A DNA stretch of 64,000 bases from assembly GCA_033182465.1 (NCBI GenBank), contig CP137322.1, forward strand, positions 248,001 through 312,000, in the 5' to 3' direction. How positions within the stretch are numbered: position 1 is the first letter of the stretch; each line of letters opens with the position of its first letter. Positions 12,822 to 25,298 of this stretch are shown here, piece by piece. A model generated the notes under the pieces. The model was not told the DNA's origin, searched no databases, and saw only the letters and a list, made by a program, of their open reading frames with translations. Source of the DNA: Sanghuangporus weigelae (lineage: Eukaryota > Basidiomycota > Agaricomycetes > Hymenochaetales > Hymenochaetaceae). Position numbers and translations under genes: made by a program.

Positions 12822-15105
12822 GCCTGTACGATTGTGAAAGGTGCTTTGGCGGACCTCTTGATATTTACCAATGTATTCCTTGTCAACGATTGATACGAAG
12901 TCATGTTTCATTCCGCCCTCCCTTACATTGAGCATAGCGTCTTCAAGGCAGGCATCTGATGCGCTTTGTCTCTCACCGTTTGCGCATTTACGTCCAGTTC
13001 CATTCAGAACCTACACCACTTTATCTCACCATCTGGTATAGTCTCCGTGATCGAAACCCTCATCTGAGCCTTCAGCTCTTTGACTGGTTAATCACCGCGA
13101 GTATAACAGAAGAAATGAACATCCTCTCTGGAGTGACTATCTCTTTTTCTTAGTCGCTGGATTACCAGTAGACACGAATCAAATCCAGCGTGTAATTGTT
13201 TCATACGAGAACGGATCTGATGCAATATCTCTAAATTGAATGGTCAGTCAGGGCTACACATCGCTGGCGAGCTCCATCGAGTCCTACCTGGTTGAATCTG
13301 TAAAGCAACTTGTAGATTATGAATCACCGGTATAAAAAATTGTGAATTATATGTAAATAAGGCTAAGTTTGACACGGACAAACTCTCTACAGCTCGTTGC
13401 TGAAGTCACTGAACAATATACAAATTTTAACTTGCACTGAGACAAAGAGCCATGCATCGTTAAACCGAGGGAGACTGATCAGACATGCATGCAACACCAG
13501 TGCTTTCGCGCTAGTCCGATCGGATGATGGTAGTAACCGGCGTTTACGGAGCAGATAAAAAAGCCAAACTATCCGGATCGTTTCGTTCGAGGTATGTTAG
13601 CCTTGGAAAAGAGTTGTCGTCACCAGTTACATGCAACGCCAATGATGTCGTAAGGCATCTCTTTGCGCCGAGAAAAGCTCTAGTCGGAAACAAAATGTCG
13701 TGGTCAGTCTCGGAAGGCCTTAGAATTTTATTGAGCGAGGAGAGCAATACTGACTCTGGCTGAGACCAAAAATCCAGAGAGAAGGAGACTGTTCTCTAGT
13801 CAGAAGTTGAATCTGGGGATTGTCCCATTCCTCCCTTTTTTTGTATCTAAGAAGCAAAAGCTAATCTTATGGAATATGCAAGCTCACAGAAAGATGTGTG
13901 ACTGCATACCACTACCAGGTTTGATCACTATTTTCTCACGATCACATCGCAGATTTGATTTTTCATTTCATCCCGGGCCATTGTGCAAGTCACAACCCAT
14001 TCTTTTTCACTTCCAGCAGAACAGTACCGTGATTCAAAGAGAATAGATGCACCTTATGTGGCCATGAGGTGGCTGCATGGCTCGAATCAATGATTTCCCC
14101 TGCGGCGGCCCGTCTATCTGCATACATCTCCTGGGAAGTACTGTACAATGTATGACATGTCTACGATGGAAGGCTCCGAGCTACGTATTGGCTATTCACT
14201 CCTCAAATGTACGTAAAAGAATATGCTTTGCTACTACATGCACATAGCGTCACAAATAGCATGGTTCTTACTATGGCCAATTCGTACGCATAGGTGATTT
14301 AACAGTTATCGCGGCCGAATGTACGATCTGATAATCTTTGAAAGGCGTAAATTTCATATTCACTGCCTCACTATCTACCACTTCAACATGACATTCCCAT
14401 AGTCATGGATGTGTTGAGACGCTTTCTCCCGCTTTTAAGCCTCTGCGCTGCTATATGCGATCGGTTCACTTTAGGGTCTGCGACACAAATCATTCGTTGT
14501 GCTGTGGTGCAACCTAAATCTGGGATGAAGTCGAATCGGGCGATTATCAAGAGCGGACTATGTTACATCACTCGCAACGATGCAAGAAGCACAGGACGAC
14601 TCTACGGCTGCGTTTAAGTGACCGTGTTAACAGAGTTCTCCCTCCTGTTTCTCGGAAAGAGTGAAACTCGCCTTAGAAATTTTGAGACAGAAGTTCTCAT
14701 CGTGACAAATGATGAGAAATGAATAGAATAGGTTTTTCTTCCGGTATGTACAACGAGACAACTGAAGCCCGTACTTTGGTAATCGATACCTTTAGGTTGC
14801 ATACACCATAAGCGGAGATGCCTATATCACCAGTTAGAGGAAATAGCGCGTCTGGCACATTGATTCAATTGGTACTCCACATGCCGTTCGTGATGGTCGG
14901 ACCTCCCACTTTGTTCCCATCTTCTCTTCGATAGTATGGGATGACATCATCGTGGCCGCAATTCATTCAGTGATGTTGATGTTACTATCCGGTCTTCTTG
15001 ATTATGCGCGAGAAAATATGCACGTTAAAATCAATGCGATGTTGTCTGGGGTATAAAGTTCATGATGAATACTCCCGATACAAGCTCATACCCGACCCTG
15101 CCAAT
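12822..15105. other. intergenic, possible relic only
   Basis: About 2.3 kb with no supported gene. Near 14156 the sequence TGACATGTCTACG resembles the start region of DUF6534 paralogue 2 (11236 onward), but nothing after it continues the gene. Frames at 13524-13763 and 14405-14617 are short and unsupported. A TATAAAG string at 15052-15058 probably belongs to the next gene. Confidence 0.45.
15052..15058 (+). promoter_or_regulatory. possible TATA box of DUF6534 gene 3
   Basis: TATAAAG about 50 bp before the ATG at 15106 repeats the spacing seen upstream of paralogue 1. Confidence 0.35.
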
Positions 15106-16631
15106 ATGCCGTCCAGTGGGGCTCCGCCGGGGCAGGATAGCACTGTAAGTCTTGGTGCTGACCGCTTCACTTGCTTGCCTCCGCTGACGATCGCAATTCA
15201 GTATGGGTGCCTGTTTCTAGTCGTAATGTACGTCTTCTATATGTCGCCCAACTGGTCGACCGTTGGTTCACTTCTATCTTCTCACACAGCTTTTCCACTG
15301 CGTGAGTGGCATTGTACTAGCTTTTGTTAAGGGATTCCATATCACGTCCATTCCTTTAGCCTTTGGGGGCTAAGTTGCCTGCAGCTCTGGTTTTACATCG
15401 AGGCAAGAAAGCTATAACTCTCATAAACGGGCGTTTTTAACTGATTCAAGCTGCCGAATTGAATAGAAATATATCCACACGGACAGATTATGGCTCAAAA
15501 TATACACGATCTCGCTCTGGATACTGAGCACCGTATATCTCATACTCGTGTTGAAGTTTTTGTACATATACTTCGTCAAAGAGTTTGGGAATGTCGCCTT
15601 CTTGGATCATCTGCCAAGGTAAGGTTTTACATTGTCCTACTCAAGATGCATTAACTAACGCAGTTTCATCTCTTCTTTGGACTAAATAGAGACATCCACG
15701 GCACTGCTCCATTTTCGCCCGTCATCTGTGTCATGGTGCAGACACTCTTCGTCATGCGCGCATGGAATTGTAAGTTTCAACAGACCACCAATTGAAACAC
15801 TCACTGGCTCTGATTGTTTCTGCAAAGTGAGCGGAAATCACTTCTTGACCGGTTTCCTCGCCCTCGCCGTGATAGCGCAATTGGCATCCCAGGTCCTGTT
15901 CATTCATAAATTGCGCAATTTCGATCATTTAAGCCAACTCTTGAATATCATCGCCTACGAACGAGCTATGAACATTATCGCAGTCTGTGCCGACACGATC
16001 ATCGCACTTTCGTTGGTTTGGCTCTTATGGCGACATCGTTCTGGATTCAGGAGGACGGATGGAATTATCAGGAAGCTCGTAGCGTTTACGATCGGAACTG
16101 GCTTGATCACCGGCGCCATGGCTATGGTAGCATTCGTCACCGCCCAGTTGCTCCCGCAGACGTTTGTTTACATCCTCGTTGACTTTTGTATGGCGAAACG
16201 TAGGTCGTTACAGCATTTTCGCTATCTAACTAAGACTGATCCTGGATTTCTAGTGTATTATAATTGTATGCTTGCCTCATTGAACGCAAGGTCTGCTCTC
16301 CGCAACGAGTTCGACGCTACAGCTGGAATAAGCATCCGCTTGGATGACCTCGCCTGCACCGACGAAGAACAGGTACCCGCTACAACGGACGCAACGTCTC
16401 TGACTAACAACCCTTACATGGTATGTGTCCAGCGAGACTTCCGTCTTCGAACTGAGCGACTGAAATCGATATCCGTTGGTACTGATGTAGGACTGTAAAC
16501 CAAAGGCAATTGAATGTCGAGTCGACATTGATATAGAATCTGGATCAAGGGAAGCGGGTATGCCCCCTACTAGTTCTTTGATCATGGCTTGAGAATTCAC
16601 TAATATATGTTTGTTGATTTATTTAGTTTGA
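15106..16631 (+). CDS. DUF6534 seven-helix membrane protein, paralogue 3
   Basis: MPSSGAPPGQDST is spliced to YGCLFLVV, a 12-nt exon (15290-15301), then LWGLSCLQLWFYIE and YIHTDRLWLKIYTISLW. The loop FGNVAFLDHLPR/DIHGTAPFSPV, the helices around GNHFLTGFLALAVIAQ, the hallmark GTGLITGAMAMVAFVTAQ and the spliced MAKLYYNCMLASLNARSALR follow. The soluble tail contains KPKAIECRVDIDIESG, and my model stops at TGA 16629-16631 after one short last intron; that final exon is the least certain part. This copy is closest to paralogue 1: long stretches differ only at third positions. Its function is unknown. It is the last of the three same-strand copies before the carboxylesterase. Confidence 0.82.
15290..15301 (+). 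other. 12-nt microexon of DUF6534 paralogue 3
   Basis: The exon lies between a CACAG acceptor and a GTGAGT donor. It encodes the middle of IFSTALW after splicing, the same position and phase as in the other two tandem copies. Confidence 0.7.
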
Positions 16632-17114
16632 AAGAGGCGTACAATAGGCAGAAAGCGAGGGATCCAGTGCATCCTGCAGTGGCCAGCGAGCCGCAACCTT
16701 CATGACATTTGTACATTCTATGATTGAACTGTTGCGGAGGATATCCTACATGCATTTATAATTTCGATGAGATGTCATTAGTGGCACGTAATCTCACAAT
16801 CAGTCTCACAAATTTCTTGCCTTTTGAAATCGCAAATAACCCTTCAGTAGATCTCGCTATTCTGCTCTAGGTTGCCTCGTCATGAAATCCTAAGCACTAC
16901 TCTCAGCGCCCGTAACGGACGAAGGTATGACAAAGTGTTCGCAGCACGGTCTTCTCCCCGAGGACGCCGTGACCACCATCGTCTTCGTTATGATGTATTT
17001 CGGTCGTTAACGATATGATATATATTTATATTTCATTTCCCGCTGATATAGTACAGTGCATAGCATTTTCCATGCGGGCTTCCTCTTCTTCCCCATCTCA
17101 TCTCAGACTTCTAC
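16632..17114. other. intergenic between convergent genes
   Basis: This is 483 bp between the stops of DUF6534 paralogue 3 and the carboxylesterase. AT-rich stretches near 17020-17035 may belong to 3' ends. No gene is seen. Confidence 0.45.
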
Positions 17115-19569
17115 TCAAACACCAGTCTGTGCAGTCGTATTCAGAGCCATCCAGAACGCACACCGCTCAATCTCAACCTGCGGCGTAGTCTCCATAACCG
17201 AAGTACTCATCATCGAACTGAGGTTCGATGGCTGGTTCAGTACCATGCGTCCTCGAGATGCAAACGGGCTCCATTCTGGGGAAATCGCCTCTTTGCTAGT
17301 GGAGGGGTTGCCAGATGTCACGAAGGAGTCCCAGAAGGCAATCGTCTCTTGCGACAGGGCGCCTTCGGTCTGAGAAACTTGAGTATCAGTGACGGAAAGA
17401 CCAGTTGAGATGATCGTTTCTTACGATGTTGAATGGCGTGAAAATGAAGCCAGCATTAGCAGCAGACCTGAAATAACGAACTTGAGGACTCCCCGAGTGT
17501 ACGAGTATTCTCTGGACTTACGTTATCCCTGTAATCCGGACGCTCTTTAGTGAACATCGTATTGACGAATCAATTATAACATACCACTGAATAGATAAAA
17601 GAGGTCGGAAGTATGCATCACGCCTTCGAATGGAGTCTCAGCGAGTTCGACAGGATTTGGTGAGTTGAATCTGTTCAAACAGATATCATGAATCATCAAT
17701 ATAAATCTTGAAAACCTTCTTCCAGCTGAGGCACGACTGACCTGAACGTGAACACGTTCTGTACGCCTCGCTGCTGAAGCTTTTGCGCAATGAACAAATC
17801 CCTGAATTACGAATTACGAAACGCCGTTTGATTATTCATTTTAGCGCGGAGGCATGGGTGTATTAATTGAACGCACATGCAACTGAAGACAATATCCTGA
17901 GTTATCGTGCTTGCTCGATCATACTCTGACACGAAGGTACTACCCGGGGTTCCTGGAGCAGGATAAAGGGCAAGTGCCTTTTGTATCGTTTCGTTGGTCT
18001 ACTCGCAGTGCGATGTCAGTGCAGTCACTGTCCCAACCGCCGGCATGACTCACCAAACGCGACCCGAATCTCTGAAATACGCGGCTCACAATGTCCGCAT
18101 CCGTCTTGAAATCATCCGGTGTCCCTCCTACAAACGTCCGTCCATCGTTCGTGCAGTGCCCGCCCGCGAAGTCAACAGCGTGGAATTTGCCTGAAGCAAT
18201 GAGGTCGCTGGGTAATTGCGGAAGAATACCATCCGGCCCGTCAATTACAGGTGCGAAAAATCCCTGGACTGCAGGTGTGCTGCCTGCTCCGTTTATAGCT
18301 GCTACAAGTGCACCTTGTGCCAATAATAGATCAGAGTCATCGTACGTTCCCAGAATATGCACGATGAGAAAGTACCTATTGAAGCGCTTCGGAGACATGA
18401 CATAGCCTGCGGCCCGGTGCTGGGACAATCTACTATTTCTGTTACTCTCTCTGAGAATAAATTGTCAAATCAGGGAGAGTATGAAGAGGAATGTTCATTA
18501 CTAAAGGTAGGCTCGGATTCTTCCACTGTAGGGGTGGGACCAAATCCAATGGATTGTGCAATAGCTCGCTTGAAGAGGGCCGGTTTCGAACCTGTAGGCG
18601 ATCCAAAGTAAGGTCTCGTGAAATTCTAGTATCGTAGAAATCCGACCGACCTCCGAAGGCAACCATATGCATAACAACACTCGCTCCACCAGCACTCTCA
18701 CCATCAATCGTAATGTTATCTGGATCACCACCGAATTTCGCAATATTTCTATGCACCCATTCGAGGGCGGCACGCTGGTCCAGAAGGCCTGCATTCAGGT
18801 TGCCATCTTGCTGTACTGCACTACCTGCGAGGAACCCCATCATCGTAAGTCGATATCCGAAGTTTACTCCGACAATCCTCGGGTTCGACTGGTTCACTAA
18901 GTCATATAGAGGAAAACTTTCGGGATTCTGAGAGCACCTAAGACTTAGATTTAACGATGTCAGAGAAAGGAGAACTTACTCTTTCGAAGAATCCGCCTCC
19001 CTTCAATAAGAATCAGAACAATCCAAACAGAGATGAGGATATCAAAGTACATGAATATAGAACAACACAGGAAGTTTGTCTCCCTCTTTCGCGTCGCTCG
19101 GTTTCCAGATGTTTATTCTCAAACAATCTGGAATCAGAAACATCAGCCATCATATTAACAACTTCACTGGCGCGTGAGGAAAAGACGCATTACCTTCATC
19201 ACCAATCCCAACCTGAGCCGGCTGCTGAATACACGGCGGACCCCAATTCCTCGCATCCGTAATGGTCACATTCCCGCCATTCACAACGCTTTCGTTCAAT
19301 CTCGCCGGAGCTCGAAAGCGCAAATCACCAAGAGGGGGTTGCACATAGCGTATACCTCCAAAGAACATCACAGGCCCGTTGACTTCTCCAGTTGGTGAGG
19401 TCGAATTCCCCGCGAAAGCCTCAAAGCCTAAATTGACGACTGGTCCAAGAGGCGAGGAGAGCTGGGGTAGAGACTGAGCTGAGGCAGGTGAAGCAAGTAT
19501 TTGCAAGAACAGAATGCACGCAAAGGGTAGAGATAAATGTGCGGAGAGCATATTGAGCTCTTGAGGCAT
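17115..19569 (-). CDS. secreted type-B carboxylesterase/lipase
   Basis: A multi-exon gene. The N-terminus has a signal peptide (MLSAHLSLPFACILFLQILASPASA, beginning at an internal ATG at 19551; an in-frame ATG at 19569 adds six residues). The mature protein starts with the typical PLGPVVNLGFEAFAGN and contains FFGGIRYVQPPLGDLRF. The catalytic serine lies in FGGDPDNITIDGESAGG and the catalytic His in FEGVMHTSDLFYLF. The C-terminus reads CAFWMALNTTAQTGV and stops at 17115-17117. Family members hydrolyse esters or lipids outside the cell; fungal versions may act on plant acyl esters or sterol esters. The gene is split by many short introns, so individual exon ends are not fixed here. It converges with DUF6534 paralogue 3. 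Confidence 0.87.
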
Positions 19570-20187
19570 TCAGCACCTCAGCAAAACTAGCCGGCAGTCA
19601 CTTGAGCCCGGTAGTACTAGTGTCCCAGGCTAGCAGCTTTATTGATATCATCCATAGTCCCCTCAAACCCCAAGTTTCACCTCATGACCACCGATTATAC
19701 GAATCCGCTCTTCTCAACGAATCCAAAGGAATTCTCATGTCTCAATTTAGTCGTATGTACGAAGAAGAGAAGGCGAAGAAAAAAGCCTCCGTCGCTTGAG
19801 CTTTTAGACAGGCACGTGATCTAAATTTTACACGTAAATTTAACTTAAAAGTACTACAGGCTAAACCATGTATATTGACTTTTCATATTATGTATAAAAG
19901 ACAGTAATTGGACTTCTTTATTCCTCAAAGCCACGAGTACTAGCACTGGAGAAATGTCCATGCTATCCGTACAGGAATGATTATACAATGCCCTTCATCT
20001 TCAGCGATGTGGACAACTATCATGGATGGAAAGACAACCTTAAAGATGAAGAAGAGAAAAGCGATGCGTGCGTGCGCGTCTAGAGGTAATGATTATTTCA
20101 TCGAAGTGAGAGAGACAAAGAATGAGGAAAATCGCAGATAGTGATATCGATGCGTGGGCTTCTCTCTATTGACCAAACGAATGCATC
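19570..20187. other. intergenic, no gene recognised
   Basis: About 620 bp holding the carboxylesterase promoter and the PEPCK 3' end. Nothing else is seen. Confidence 0.45.
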
Positions 20188-22415
20188 TTACAACTGCGGA
20201 CCCGCAGCGCGCACGCCAACGTCGACATCGTTCTCGTAGACGGCGAACGCCTTGATGAACATGCTTGCAAGCTTGCGCACCTCGCGCGCGAACGCCTCCT
20301 TGTCAGCCCATGCATGCGACGGGTTGAGCAGCTCACTCGGGACGCCAGGCACGGAGGTGGGGATGTCGAGGCCGAACACCTCGAACTTCTCGAACTCAGC
20401 CTGAGCGAGCGTACCGTTGTGCACAGCGTCGACAATGGCGCGAGTGAACTTGAGCGGGCAGCGGCGGCCGGTAGGCGAACCGAAGCGTCCGCCAGTCCAG
20501 CCGGTGTTGATGAGCCAACAGTTGACGTTGTGCTTCGCCATACGCTCTGCGAGCATAGACGCGTACCTGCTCGGATGCAGGACAAGGAACGGTGCCGAGT
20601 AGCATGTGCTGAACGTCGGGATCGGCTCAAGAACGCCGTCTTCCGTTCCGGGCGTCTTGCTCGTGTAACCAGCGAGGAAATGGTAGCTTGCCTGCGCGGG
20701 AGTGAGGCGCGAGACGGGCGGGAGTACACCAAAGGCATCACACGTGAGCATGACGATGTTCGATGGCTGACGATCGACGACTGACGGTACACGCGCATTC
20801 GGGATGTAGTCAATTGGGTAGGCGCAGCGAGTGTTCTCCGTGATCGAGACATCATCGTAATCAGGCTTGCGGGTAATCGGGTCGTAAACGACGTTTTCAA
20901 GGATGGAACCAAAGCGGATCGCATTGAAGATCTCGGGCTCCTTTTCAGCGGAAAGACCAACGCACTTGGCGTAGCAGCCGCCCTCAATGTTGAAGACGCC
21001 CTTGTCGCTCCAGACGTGCTCGTCGTCACCGATCAGTTGACGACGCGGGTCAGCGCTAAGAGTGGTCTTTCCAGTTCCGCTGAGACCGAAGAAGAGCGTT
21101 ACATCTCCGTTCTCGATACCGACGTTGGCAGAAGAGTGCAACGAGAGCTGACCGAACTTGACGGGCTGAAGGTAGTGCATGACGCTGAAGATACCCTTCT
21201 TCATCTCGCCGGCGTATTCAGTACCGAGGATGACCATCTCCATGCGCTTGAAGTTGATCTCGACGGAGGTAGTCGACGACATGCCCTTCGTGAAACGGTT
21301 CGCAGGGAATTGACCAGCGTTGTAGATAATGAAGTCAGGTTCGCCGAAATTAGCGAGTTCCTCCTCGGTCGGACGGATAAGCATGTTGTGCTGAAGCCCG
21401 AGTTAGTTACGATTCAGAAGCATGTAGAAATTATACATACCATGAAAAGAGCGTGATAAGCGCGAGCACAGACAATGCGGACCTTGATTCGGTAGCGCGG
21501 ATCCCAACCAGCAAATCCGTCAAAGACATATACGAGATCGCGAGTGTTGAGATAGTCAATCGCACGCTCACGGTTGATCTCGAAAGTGTCTGGAGAATAA
21601 AATTAGACGAAGGCGCTTGACATTTCGGTTTGATAACTTACGTTCGTCCATCTTAATGTTCACGCTTCCCCACCAAACATTGTCTTTGCTAGTCTCTTCA
21701 AAGACAATACGCTTGTCCTTGGGGCTACGACCGGTCTTCTTGCCAGAGAAGTTGATGAGTGCACCCGAAGAGGAGATGATGGCTCCCTCATTTCGGATCG
21801 CATCTTCGTACAACTGAGCAGGCGAGGCGTTACGCTTCAGCGTAAGCTTTGACATGTCAAAGCCCGCCTGCGAGAAGTACTCGATCTGCTTGCCGACGAC
21901 TGTCAAACATCATCAATGTTAGCCTTCCGGCGACAGAAAATAAATAGAAAAGAAAAGAAGCTGTCGAAATACGAAATAAAATATGAAACACCCAGAAAAG
22001 GAAGAAAATAAAAGCGTGGTGACATGCATCACGTGTATAGTAGAACATTTAAAATTCATCAGTGGAGGACGGCCGCATACAACCAATCCCGCACACTGGA
22101 GTAGCTCCGTCGCGTGATTAGCGGCATAAACCCATGACGCGAAGGTCAAGACCACCACGAATCCGACACAACGGACCAGAGCGATTGGATGGTCACGCGA
22201 ACTTCGGGTCATAAATTCGCGGTCCTCCACGGCACCCCGTCAATGAAATTCGACGAAACGACGCTACAGTAGACATGCTAGAAAGTAGACGAAAGAACAG
22301 ACTCACGATTGACGGTATCATCGTCAGCATCAGCATCCTGAGCGTAGCTCTTGTGCAGGATGTGAGGGGTCACGTAAGGAGTACCAAGCTGGCGCAGTCT
22401 GCTAGTAGCTGACAT
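20188..22415 (-). CDS. PCK1: phosphoenolpyruvate carboxykinase (ATP)
   Basis: Converts oxaloacetate and ATP to phosphoenolpyruvate, CO2 and ADP, the committed step of gluconeogenesis in the cytosol. Exons 22307-22415, 21642-21899, 21441-21589 and 20188-21390 sum to 572 residues, about the usual fungal length. The sequence shows the substrate-site segment [18 protein letters not shown], the strongly conserved FMHNMLIRP, the kinase-1a P-loop [14 protein letters not shown], the metal-binding region ([21 protein letters not shown]) and the C-terminal INTGWTGG. Intron 1 is about 407 nt, far longer than the others in the window. Third codon positions are rich in C and G compared with its neighbours, as expected for a highly expressed gene. 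Confidence 0.97.
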
Positions 22416-24241
22416 TGTCGATGGAGATGTTGGAGTATGTGAGTTGGCTGCAGATACGAAGATGTTGTGCTTTTGTGCTGCGTTATTGAGCGCGAGGAGA
22501 CGGATATGAGAACGGTGGAGCTGGAGAGCAAGGGCAGGAGGAGAGTCAGTACGGGTGTCTGAGAACGTCGTGGCTGGCAGATTTTATAGCGCAGAGCAGA
22601 AAGCCCCAGCGCGCAGACTGAATACCGAATAAAAAGGAGAGAGAAGTAGGGAGAAAGCGGGGGAGGATAAAATGTAACGAGGTCAGAAGATCGGGAGGTA
22701 TATAAAATACACCAGAGGCACGTAAACGAGGTCACTTATAATGAATGACATAAGCTGACCAATGAGATCTCGTGCCGTTGGACAAGCCCAAAGAGGATTG
22801 GAGGATATATAGATAGGTAATGGTATTGTGGACTTACCCGCTGAGAGTAGTTGAGATGGCGGTGGAATGAGGAGAAGAAGTTTGAGGAGGATGAGCGATG
22901 GATGCCGCTCCTTATATGCGTTTGCATCCCATGATATCTCCCTGTTTTATACTTTCCTCTGTAGCGAGATGGAGCACCGTCTTCACCAGTCAATGTCCTT
23001 CAACCCGGTCTCTCCCGACAGGCCCACTACACCTGAGCAATAATCGCGGTCGCGGTCCGTATGATTTTCTCTAATCGATCGTTTATATTCCTTCTTCGTC
23101 GCCGTCGAAGAGGACGAAGGCGACTGTGCTCTGCAGCAGAGCTGCGAAAGAGGACGGAGGTAGTCTGCGCGACAACATCCACCGCAGCCAGCCGACTATA
23201 TTCCCTGTGTGCTCTTCATGGTATATCGTCATCATCATCGCGACCCCTCGCCTTTGCAGACCCCTGGCACCGACTTAGATAAGCAACTCCTTCCACTCAG
23301 TCATCTCCCTTCGTCGCTGCACAGCTTCAAGACATTCGTCTCGCGACATTTCGGATTCAGCACAAACAACGGGGAGCCGCCGCCTACAACAAGCCTTGCG
23401 CCTCCCATGGCGGCCCGACATGGAATCGTTTGCGGAACACTCACTCTCACCATTCTCGTTCAGTTTTCACGGGATCGACGGCTTCACGGCATGATGCTAT
23501 AATTCACGGAGCTTCGTCCATCTCTTAGGTCCGTTCACGGCGAGTACGGGCGAGACTGTATTATATGTGAGCTTTCATTGCAAAAGTGACAATTCGAAAC
23601 GAAATTTCGCGCTTCTCCTAAAAGTCTAGTCCATTCTTGAAGCGAATAAACTCTCAACGTACTCATACTTACAGGAGTCGTCCGTTCAAGAATTTGCCTC
23701 TTTCGGAAAAAATATCTTCCTTCCATGAGATGGTGACCTCGGCCTCTCACGAAGACGGCAGAGGTAATGATCCGTCTGTCGAATCGTTGCGTTGCTATTT
23801 CTGTTACAAATTCGATTCGTCGAGGATACCATATACGTTCTTAAAGCAGTCATGGGCATTCGGATCAGCTGCGTTGGTCAAATCATGTGTGCTAATTGGG
23901 ACGTCGAGATACGTGGGTCGCCATTTATTGGCTATCAATTCTGTTTACGCACGCTCACGACGGCCACTAACCTTTTTTTCTTCTTTAGAGCGCTTCTTAG
24001 CATGCGTCTTCGTCCCGTAAACGCACGAACGGCAACTGCTGCCGCTCGCATCCAGATGCTTATCTATGGATGTAAGAAAGGTTGGCGAATACCCTAGGTC
24101 GGGAATCCTGTTGTTTCTAAACGAATATACATGGAGAAAAGGTCATTTTCACAAGGTTAAACTAAACTTCACTTCTTGCCCGCAAGACGAACGATAAGTA
24201 ACAACCAAAACGAAACTCAAGACCAGAATCTTAGGTTTTCT
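22416..24241. other. intergenic, PEPCK upstream region
   Basis: About 1.8 kb without a supported gene. It includes the PEPCK promoter and pyrimidine-rich leader candidates on the minus strand. A plus-strand frame near 23209-23502 is rich in His, Pro and Ser, starts without family similarity and was not accepted. Confidence 0.4.
22582..22588 (-). promoter_or_regulatory. possible TATA box of PEPCK
   Basis: TATAAAA on the minus strand, about 167 bp before the start codon at 22415. The spacing would leave a normal-length 5' leader. Confidence 0.4.
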
Positions 24242-25298
24242 TCAATCGTCGTCATCGTCCTTCGCTACAATGGTAATTGTGAGCAGCTTCACGACTCCGT
24301 CTATTGAGATGCCTATGAACATACAAACAGATGTGTGTTAGAATCCCTTCTCGTGCTAGCGGACAACTGAGCACCGGTTAGAGTAACTCACCGTGGTTAA
24401 TCCATTTAGTTCCTTCTTCCAGAAGGCCCGTTAGGTCTCGGCTGGTCGCAGTATACTTGACGTCGTCGTACTCGGTCACCCCACTAGTGGCCGTCGCCAC
24501 AAGTTCGTCACTGCAGCAAGCTCTCCGGTCAGTGCTTGGCGAATAGAACAAAAAGAGGCAGAGACGTACCGGCCGAGATCGTAGCCATCGGGTGAAATCT
24601 TATGCTTGTCGCCTAGATCTTCTTCATGAGATACTCTGCAGAGGAGAAGGTCACTTTATGCCACCTGCGTGAGGAAGAAGCAGGTTTAACAGTGCTCACG
24701 CTAAGAACAGAGCGCCTGTGTTCGTCTCCAGTCCATTCTGGCGGAACAATCTGAAGTGATTCCCGCCGACGAACGTCTCTAAGCACGTCCCGAGGTGCGC
24801 GCTGCTATAACTCTCCCGCAATACAGCGATCTGGTTCACCCACCCGCGACCGTCGCCCAGGTTCGCTGACATGTATCCACCGCCGTGCAGCCCGAGACAT
24901 TCATGGGAGCTTGGGAGCGGCAAATAAGAACCAGTACTGCAGTTCGTTATCTCATACATAAAGGATTGATGCTTACAATCCAAGTGATCGTGCCCAGTTC
25001 AGGAATCCTTTATTCGTAAGCACCTCTGGGGAACTTTTCCCAGATATGATAACCTTCATAAACCAAGTTACAATCAGCATAGGGAATAAATGAAATGTGC
25101 GGATTCGCTTACGTTCAGTGGTTCCCCATACCCATTGTTCGCATTCATGAGCTGGAAGCCTCCTCCCCAAACAGGTGGGAAGAAGTCTGCATTGTCATGC
25201 GTTACTGCTGGGGTGACGCCAACGAATGACGTTAGGAGAACAAAGGTGTAGAGGATAGATCCTAGAGTGTTATTTCTGCGTCTAACGAAATGATTCAT
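24242..25298 (-). CDS. secreted protein of unnamed tandem family, copy 1
   Basis: Several short exons. ATG 25296-25298 begins MNHFVRRRNNTLG, followed by a hydrophobic signal sequence (ILYTFVLLTSFVGVTPAV). The mature part has FFPPVWGGGFQLMNANNGYGEPLN, IISGKSSPEVLTNKGFLNWARSLG, HECLGLHGGGY, NLGDGRGWVNQ and GTCLETFVGGNHFRLFRQNG. It continues with TGALFLAVSHEEDLGDKH and DELVATATSG, and ends ISIDGVVKLLTIT plus an acidic tail, with TGA at 24242-24244. An upstream ATG at 25365 would lengthen the N-terminus without improving the signal. All five copies in the window share this order of blocks. I do not recognise the family and give no function. Copy 2 is its closest relative. Confidence 0.78.

Noticed and set aside
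20166-21029. Long minus-strand frame rich in Ser, Arg and Thr inside the PEPCK gene
   Set aside because: It is a shadow of PEPCK in another frame; the GC-rich codons of PEPCK keep alternative frames open.
23209-23502. 97-codon plus-strand frame upstream of PEPCK
   Set aside because: Low-complexity composition, no recognisable features and no splice-supported extension.
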